DNA of 45,709 nt from Yinghuangia elevatio (GTDB lineage Bacteria > Actinomycetota > Actinomycetes > Streptomycetales > Streptomycetaceae), in the NCBI RefSeq assembly GCF_040649515.1, contig NZ_JBEZFP010000072.1, positions 1 to 45,709 on the forward strand. Reading direction: 5' to 3'. Shown here piece after piece: positions 40,936 through 45,709 of the stretch. A program made the translations under genes and the position numbers. Position 1 is the stretch's first letter. Each line of letters begins with the position of its first letter. The notes beneath the pieces were generated by a model, which had not been told where the DNA came from, searched no databases, and saw only the letters and a program-made list of their open reading frames with translations.

Positions 40936-41400
40936 ATGGACCATGCTTCGGGAAATGTCGTGCGGGTGGGCGGCGCGACGTACGAGTTCCGGGACGAGAC
41001 GCCGTCGGTGGAGACGTACCGGATGCTCCGGCCGGGCTCCGGGCTGAGCGCCAAGACGCGGGAGGCGTCCGAACTCGGGCTGCCCAACTCGTGGTACGCG
41101 GTGACGGTCTTCCACGACGGCGCACCGATCGGCATGGGGCGCGTGATCGGGGACGGCGGGCTCTTCTTCCTCGTCGTGGACATCTGTGTGCTTCCCGACC
41201 ACCAGGGGCGCGGCCTCGGCAAGCGCATCATGCAGGCGATCAGTGACGAACTGGGCCGCCGCGCACCGCAGTCCGCGCACGTCGCGCTGATCGCGGACGG
41301 CGACGCGAAGTACCTCTACGAGAAGTTCGGCTTCGTCGAGACCGCCCCCGGCGGCGTCGGTATGGCCTACGTCGTCGGCGGCACCCGCGACGACATCTGA
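40936..41400 (+). CDS. GNAT family N-acetyltransferase
   Basis: This 154-residue protein has the acetyl-CoA-binding motif A of GNAT: LVVDICVLPDHQGRGLGKRIMQAISDEL (Q-G-R-G-L-G), preceded by AVTVFHDGAPIGMGRVIGDGGLFF and followed by HVALIADGDAKYLYEKFGFVETAPGGVGMAY. It transfers acetyl from acetyl-CoA to an amine; in this DUF-like subgroup the substrate is unknown. It stands between two terminator-like or convergent boundaries and is probably monocistronic. Confidence 0.9.
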   Translation: MDHASGNVVRVGGATYEFRDETPSVETYRMLRPGSGLSAKTREASELGLPNSWYAVTVFHDGAPIGMGRVIGDGGLFFLVVDICVLPDHQGRGLGKRIMQAISDELGRRAPQSAHVALIADGDAKYLYEKFGFVETAPGGVGMAYVVGGTRDDI

Positions 41401-41407
41401 ACCCCGG

Positions 41408-42025
41408 TCACACCACGGGTTCGTCGGCGAGGTAGGGCGGGGCGGGCTCGTACTGGATGTAGCGGCGTACGGTCCGGGCGTGGTCGCGCCCGTGCAGGCG
41501 TCCGATGAGCCACAGCGCCATGTCGATGCCTGCCGACACACCCTGCGAGGTCACCAGGGTGCCGTCGACCACGTAGCGCGCGTCGCGCACCACGGTGATG
41601 TCACCGCGGGCCTCAAGGGTGTCCTCGAAGCTCCAGTGCGTGGCGACCCGGCGGCCCTTTGCCGGGCCGGCCTCGTGCAGGAGCAGGGAGCCGGTGCAGA
41701 CGCCGGTCGTCCATTCGGCCGCGGCGGAGGTCTTGGCGATCCAGTCGAGGAGGGAGCGGTTCTCGACCTCGCGCCGGGTGCCCTGGCCGCCGGGGACGAG
41801 CAGGACGTCGAGCGGCGGGTGGTCGGCCGTCGTGGCGTCGGGGAGGATGCGCAGGCCCTTGGCGGCGCGGACCGGGTCGAGGGACTCGGCGACGGCGACG
41901 ACGCGGTCCTGCGTGGCGGGTTCCTGGTTCGCGCGCAGCATGGCGGAGACCGTGAAGACCTCCCAGGGGCCGACGAAGTCCAGTTCCTCGGCACCTTCGA
42001 ACAGCAGCAGTCCGTACGTGGTCAT
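41408..42025 (-). CDS. DJ-1/PfpI family protein
   Basis: This 205-residue protein is a stand-alone DJ-1/PfpI (class I glutamine amidotransferase-like) domain: MTTYGLLLFEGAEELDFVGPWEVFTV, PDVLLVPGG-like LDVLLVPGGQGTRREVEN, the nucleophile elbow TTGVCTGSLLLHEAG with its Cys, and RVATHWSFEDTLEARG (His). Relatives include isonitrile hydratase and proteins of glyoxal or stress response. It begins in an ATGA overlap with the GlxA-type regulator gene upstream, so the two are cotranscribed and probably share a ligand or stress signal. Confidence 0.87.
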   Translation of the reverse strand: MTTYGLLLFEGAEELDFVGPWEVFTVSAMLRANQEPATQDRVVAVAESLDPVRAAKGLRILPDATTADHPPLDVLLVPGGQGTRREVENRSLLDWIAKTSAAAEWTTGVCTGSLLLHEAGPAKGRRVATHWSFEDTLEARGDITVVRDARYVVDGTLVTSQGVSAGIDMALWLIGRLHGRDHARTVRRYIQYEPAPPYLADEPVV

Positions 42026-42981
42026 GGTCGGCCTTTCGTACTCCGGAATCGGTCGCGGTAGTCGGACGGCGATACGCCGACGCGGCGGTGGAAGGTACGG
42101 CGCAGGGTCTCGGCGGTGCCGAAGCCGCAGCGCCGTGCGACGGCGTCGACGGGATCGTCGCCTTCCGCGAGGGCGCGGCGGGCGGCTTCGACGCGGACCT
42201 GTTCGACGTACACGGTCGGCGGGACGCCGCACTCGGCGGTGAAGCGCCGTTGGAAGTGGCGGGTGCTGAGCCCGGCGCGCTCGGCGAGTGTGTCGACCGT
42301 GTGGCGGGCGGCCGGGTCGGTGGTGACCGCCTCGGTGGCGGCGCGGATGGGGTCGGTGGCGGGGCGCACCGCCCACAGGGGTGCGCTGAACTGCGACTGG
42401 CTGCCGGGCCTGCGCAGGTAGAGCACAAGGTGCTGGGCGACGCGGTGGGCGAGTGCCCGGCCGAGGTCGTCCTCGACCAGCGCGAGCGCGAGGTCCATGC
42501 CGGATGTGACGCCCGCGGACGTCCAGACGGGCCCGTCGTGGATGAAGATCGGGTCGGGATCGAGTGCGATGTCCGGGTGGTCCTGCCGGAACTGCGCGAC
42601 GCGGCTCCAGTGCGTCGTGACGGTGCGTCCGGTCAGCACGCCGGCCGCGGCCAGCAGGAAGACGCCGCTGCACACGGATGTGGTCCGTCGCGCGTGCCCG
42701 GCGACCTGGCGTACCCACGCCACGAGTTCCGGGTCGCGGCTCGCCGCGTCGACGCCTCCGCCGCCGACCACGACGAGCGTGTCGACGTCGGCCGGGTCGA
42801 TGTCGTCGATGCCGTACGCCGCGTGGATCGGCAGCCCGCTCTCCGACACGACCGGGCCCGCGTGCCGTGCGGCGACCAGGCAGCGGTACTCCGGGATATG
42901 GGCCATCACCTCGAAGGGACCGGCCAGGTCCAGGGACTGGAGGCCGGAGTAGGTCAGGAAGACGACAGTGCGTTGGGCCAC
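42022..42981 (-). CDS. GlxA-type AraC regulator with DJ-1/PfpI sensor domain
   Basis: This 319-residue regulator has an N-terminal DJ-1/PfpI domain (RTVVFLTYSGLQSLDLAGPFEVM, TLVVVGGGGVDAASRDPEL, SVCSGVFLLAAAGVLTGRTVTTHW) and a C-terminal AraC double helix-turn-helix (VDTLAERAGLSTRHFQRRFTAECGVPPTVYVEQVRVEAARRAL, VARRCGFGTAETLRRTFHRRVGVSPSDYRDRF). It likely controls its own operon with the PfpI gene. GTG at 42981 is chosen because homologues begin just before the TVVFL strand; GTG at 43017 is the alternative. Neither has a strong ribosome binding site. Confidence 0.88.
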   Translation of the reverse strand: MAQRTVVFLTYSGLQSLDLAGPFEVMAHIPEYRCLVAARHAGPVVSESGLPIHAAYGIDDIDPADVDTLVVVGGGGVDAASRDPELVAWVRQVAGHARRTTSVCSGVFLLAAAGVLTGRTVTTHWSRVAQFRQDHPDIALDPDPIFIHDGPVWTSAGVTSGMDLALALVEDDLGRALAHRVAQHLVLYLRRPGSQSQFSAPLWAVRPATDPIRAATEAVTTDPAARHTVDTLAERAGLSTRHFQRRFTAECGVPPTVYVEQVRVEAARRALAEGDDPVDAVARRCGFGTAETLRRTFHRRVGVSPSDYRDRFRSTKGRP

Positions 42982-43078
42982 GTGCCCAGCTTTGCGCGTG
43001 TGCCTGGCGTCGTCCACGTCGCCGACCCCACAGATTGCGCCATCGGGGGTAGCAGGCGGGAGCGCTGATGATCACTCA

Positions 43079-43125
43079 TTGAGAAGGCGGCCCATCCCGC
43101 CTACGCTCCGCTGACAGACCGTCAG
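43079..43125 (+). promoter_or_regulatory. Sigma-70-type promoter with downstream operator
   Basis: TTGAGA (43079-43084), a 17-bp spacer and TACGCT (43102-43107) form a good principal-sigma promoter. Right after it lies CTGAC-AGACC-GTCAG (43111-43125), a TetR-like palindrome covering the expected start point. Transcription would begin near 43114, about 80 bp before the PNPOx gene. Confidence 0.6.
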
Positions 43126-43192
43126 ATTCAGGTGCCGGGGCGCTCGTGGGCCGTTGTGCGTGGGCCCGGGCCACCGTGGGCGAGGAGGAGCG

Positions 43193-43648
43193 ATGGGCGT
43201 AAGGCTGTCCGACGACGAGGCGTGGGACGTCCTCGCGTCGTCGCACACGGGGGTGTTCACGTCGCTGCGGGCGGACGGCTTCCCGGTGTCGCTGCCGGTG
43301 TGGTTCGTGGTCGACGGGCGCGAGGTGTGGATCGCGGGGGCGGCCTCGACGTACAAGTTCCGCCGGGCGCGGCGCGACGACCGGGTGTCGTTCCTGGTCG
43401 AGTCCGGGCTGAAGTGGTCGGAGCTGCGGGCGGTGCAGTTCACCGGGCGGGCGGTCCTGGAGCCGGCGCCGGACTGGGCGCGGGTCGACGCCCTGTTCGA
43501 CGCGAAGTACCGGGACTTCCGTACGCCGCGCCCCGACATGCCCGAGAGCGCCCGCGCCCGGTACGACGCGGCCCGCGCACTCCTCCGGATCCGCCCCGAC
43601 GGCGGCCTGCTGAGCTGGGACAACGCACGGCTGGACGGTGGCCGGTGA
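43193..43648 (+). CDS. Pyridoxamine-5'-phosphate oxidase-fold family protein
   Basis: This 151-residue protein has the split-barrel flavin/F420 fold: LASSHTGVFTSLRADGFPVSLPVWFVVDGREVWIAGAASTYKFRRARRDDRVSFLVE, then KWSELRAVQFTGRAVLEP. The layout resembles F420-dependent PPOX-class proteins. The start is ATG at 43193 with GAGGAGGAG. It overlaps the enoyl-CoA hydratase gene by GTGA, so the two are coupled and may work on the same unsaturated acyl substrate. The cofactor is not proven. Confidence 0.83.
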   Translation: MGVRLSDDEAWDVLASSHTGVFTSLRADGFPVSLPVWFVVDGREVWIAGAASTYKFRRARRDDRVSFLVESGLKWSELRAVQFTGRAVLEPAPDWARVDALFDAKYRDFRTPRPDMPESARARYDAARALLRIRPDGGLLSWDNARLDGGR

Positions 43649-44367
43649 CCGGCACGGGCGGGAGCGACGGCGACCTCCTCCGCACCGATCTCGACGACGG
43701 CGTCCTGACCCTCACGATCGCGCGCCCCGAGGCGAAGAACGCGCTCACGCTGGCGATGCGGCAGCAGATCGAACGGGTGTGCGCGCAGGTGGACGCGGAC
43801 GACGACGTGGCGGTCGTGGTCCTGGCCGCCGTCGACCCCGTCTTCTGCGCCGGGGCGGACATCAAGGAGATCGCGGCTCTCGGTGCCGCACTGCCCCCGA
43901 CCAACCCGGGCGCCGCCCTGCGGGCCGTCCGCAAGCCGGTGATCGGCGCGGTCAACGGCGCGTGCGTGTCGGGTGGCCTGGAACTGGCGCTCAGCTGCGA
44001 CTGGATCATCGCGTCAGAGCAGGCGTTCTTCGCCGACACGCACGCCCGGCTCGGCGTGCTGCCGCGTTGGGGGCTGTCGGCGCTGCTGCCGCGCGCGGTG
44101 GGCGTACGCCTGGCCAAGGAGATGACCGCGACAGGACGCCGCGTCCCGGCCGCCGAGGCACTGCGTGCGGGCCTGGTCACCCACGTCGTCCCGCACACCG
44201 AACTCGCGGACCGGGTAAGGCAGTCCGCCCGCGCAGCCGCCAACACCGACCGCGCCGCGCTCGCGGCGTCACTCGCCCTCTACGACGCCGGCGACGGCAC
44301 GGAGGAAGCCCTGCTCCGCGAACGCGAGCGCGCCCTCGCCTGGGCACCTCCACCGACCTTCGGCTGA
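43645..44367 (+). CDS. Enoyl-CoA hydratase/isomerase family protein
   Basis: This 240-residue crotonase-fold protein has the first oxyanion strand FCAGADIKEIAALG and the second, VNGACVSGGLELALSCDWIIAS, then FADTHARLGVLPRWGLSALLPRAVG. The family hydrates trans-2-enoyl-CoA or isomerises it. The first catalytic Glu position is in GGLELA as usual, but the second is occupied by the THARLG segment, so the exact reaction may differ from classical hydratase. The start is GTG 43645 in a GTGA overlap with the PNPOx gene. Confidence 0.87.
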   Translation: MTGTGGSDGDLLRTDLDDGVLTLTIARPEAKNALTLAMRQQIERVCAQVDADDDVAVVVLAAVDPVFCAGADIKEIAALGAALPPTNPGAALRAVRKPVIGAVNGACVSGGLELALSCDWIIASEQAFFADTHARLGVLPRWGLSALLPRAVGVRLAKEMTATGRRVPAAEALRAGLVTHVVPHTELADRVRQSARAAANTDRAALAASLALYDAGDGTEEALLRERERALAWAPPPTFG

Positions 44368-44657
44368 CACGAGAAGCCGCAAGCCCGAACACCCGCCCAC
44401 TCCCGGGCCAAGACCTGAACGCCAGGGCAGACCGACCACCCCGAGGGTGGCTTCCCCGTTCCGGCAACACCGGCGACGCCGGCAGCACCGGTTCGCACCG
44501 CGGCCCCGCCCTCGGCGCGAACCTGTATCGCGAGGAAGTTGGTGACGCCCAGTCAGGCTCCTCACCCGTACGGCTTTCTCCCGTTGCCGATGCCTCGGCG
44601 CGCGGTGACCATGGGCCAGGGGGCCGACTCGTTACGGCCTCCGGTCTGGAGGACACA

Positions 44658-45611
44658 GTGCGCGCGGTTGCCGTCGCGAAGCCCGCGGGCGAGCCCCAGC
44701 TCATGCGGCTGCCCGTTCCCGAGCCCGGGCCGGGCGAGGTGCTCATCAAGGTGGTCGCGGCGGGGCTGAACCCGCTCGACTGGAAGCTCGCGGACCGGGC
44801 ACGGCGCGGCGAGACGGCCGACGAGGCGGTGTATCCGCTGATCTACGGCGTCGACTTCGCCGGCAAGGTCGCGGCGCTCGGGCCGGGGGTGACGCGGTTC
44901 GCCGAGGGCGACCCGGTGTTCGGGCAGCCCAAGCGCGTGCCGGTGGGGGCATACGGCACCTACGCCGAGTACGTCATCGCCGCCGAGGACGGTGTGCTGG
45001 CGGCCGCGCCCGAATCGCTGCCCCTCCCACTGGCCGCCGCGCTCCCGACCGCCGGACTGACCGCCATGTCCATGCTGGACGCGGCCGGGCTCGTCGCGGG
45101 GCAGACTTTGCTCCTGGTCGGCGCGGCCGGCGGGGTCGGGTCGTTCGTGACGCAGCTTGCCGCGGCGCACGACGTACGCGTGGTCGCGGTCACGCGCGGC
45201 GTGGGCGAGCACGAGATGGGCGAACTGGGCGCGGCGGACACCGTCGACGCGCGGAGCGGGCTGCCGGTCGACGAACTGCGCGAGGCGTATCCCGAGGGGG
45301 TCGACGCACTGATCGACCTGGCGTCCGATCCCGAGCGGTTCGCGGCGTACGCGGAACTCGTGGCCGACGGCGGCGTGGCGGTCAGCACGATCGGTGCGGC
45401 CGATCCCGATGCCTTGGCACGGCGCGGGGTCGAGGGGGTCAACTTCGTCGTGTCGCCGTCCGCGGAGTTGTTGGCGCGGCTGGCGGCCGAGGTGGACGCC
45501 GGGCGCGCGACCGTACGGCTCGGCGCGCAGGTGCCGCTCGCGGACGCGCCCGACGCGGTGGCGCGCAGCCGGGCGGGCAAGGCGCGGGGCAAAACGGTGA
45601 TCCTCGTGTGA
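44658..45611 (+). CDS. NADP-dependent MDR oxidoreductase (quinone-oxidoreductase-like)
   Basis: This 317-residue medium-chain reductase has an N-terminal GroES-like domain (PVPEPGPGEVLIKVVAAGLNPLDWKLADR, YGVDFAGKVAALGPGVTRFAEGDPVFG) and a Rossmann domain with LLVGAAGGVGSFVTQLAA. No zinc-ligand Cys set is present, so it belongs to the zinc-free quinone oxidoreductase type, which uses NADPH. The start is GTG at 44658 with GGAGG at 44647-44651. The 290-bp gap before it (44368-44657) holds no gene that I can support. Confidence 0.88.
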   Translation: MRAVAVAKPAGEPQLMRLPVPEPGPGEVLIKVVAAGLNPLDWKLADRARRGETADEAVYPLIYGVDFAGKVAALGPGVTRFAEGDPVFGQPKRVPVGAYGTYAEYVIAAEDGVLAAAPESLPLPLAAALPTAGLTAMSMLDAAGLVAGQTLLLVGAAGGVGSFVTQLAAAHDVRVVAVTRGVGEHEMGELGAADTVDARSGLPVDELREAYPEGVDALIDLASDPERFAAYAELVADGGVAVSTIGAADPDALARRGVEGVNFVVSPSAELLARLAAEVDAGRATVRLGAQVPLADAPDAVARSRAGKARGKTVILV

Positions 45612-45709
45612 CGAGCGCGCTGGTCGGTCCGGGCCGCCGGGCGGCGGTCGGGGTCCCGTCCGCGGCCGAGGAAGCGGATCGAAGGCGTGTTCCGGCGCGT
45701 CCGGTGGCC

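Overview
The window is a very GC-rich chromosomal segment with near-exclusive G/C at third codon positions, many GTG starts and several apparently leaderless genes. This points to an actinomycete, most likely Streptomyces or a close relative. The vitamin B12 riboswitch in front of a class Ia ribonucleotide reductase operon and the Tat-exported L-glutamate-oxidase-like enzyme fit that placement. The genus is inferred; there is no rRNA and no canonical tRNA to fix it. I see no insertion sequence, prophage, CRISPR array or biosynthetic cluster. Genes alternate strand in small units, many of them a regulator paired with a divergent target.

Region by region. 1-6.1 kb: a PemK/MazF-like protein, a CPCC cysteine-rich protein, an exported serine hydrolase, a DUF4287 protein, a ketopantoate-reductase-like enzyme and a molybdopterin oxidoreductase. 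6.1-16.2 kb: TetR/RidA with a perfect operator between them, an acyl-CoA-synthetase-like enzyme, a YunG-like protein, a PoxB-like pyruvate oxidase closed by a 21-bp hairpin, a Tat-exported flavin amino-acid oxidase, TetR/SDR with a long operator, and a DUF4097 protein. 16.5-26.2 kb: a CDF metal exporter, an APC permease, a lactonase, an MFS exporter with a divergent ArsR regulator, a WYL regulator with a divergent SRPBCC gene, a small helical protein behind a SigB-type promoter, and a carboxyl methyltransferase.

26.3-28.1 kb is the most striking part. A TROVE/Ro60 gene is preceded by an RNA locus that folds as a bacterial Y RNA. A long interrupted stem closes a circularly permuted tRNA-like domain: T-arm first, then an acceptor-like stem capped by a GCAA tetraloop, then the D-arm. 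This is a complete Ro60-Y RNA module.

28.2-32.5 kb carries an SDR, a PNPOx-fold protein, a PEP-mutase-like enzyme and a short cytochrome P450 divergent from an ArsR-type regulator. 32.6-36.7 kb is nrdAB, with the B12 riboswitch and two correctly spaced NrdR-box-like sites upstream and a six-copy 13-bp duplication of the nrdB 3' end. 36.8-40.9 kb is an operon of an M24 peptidase, an EphD-like hydrolase-SDR fusion and a diiron-type hydrolase, ended by a 16-bp hairpin. 40.9-45.7 kb holds a GNAT, a GlxA-type regulator with a DJ-1/PfpI protein, a PNPOx/enoyl-CoA hydratase pair behind a recognisable promoter and operator, and an MDR oxidoreductase.
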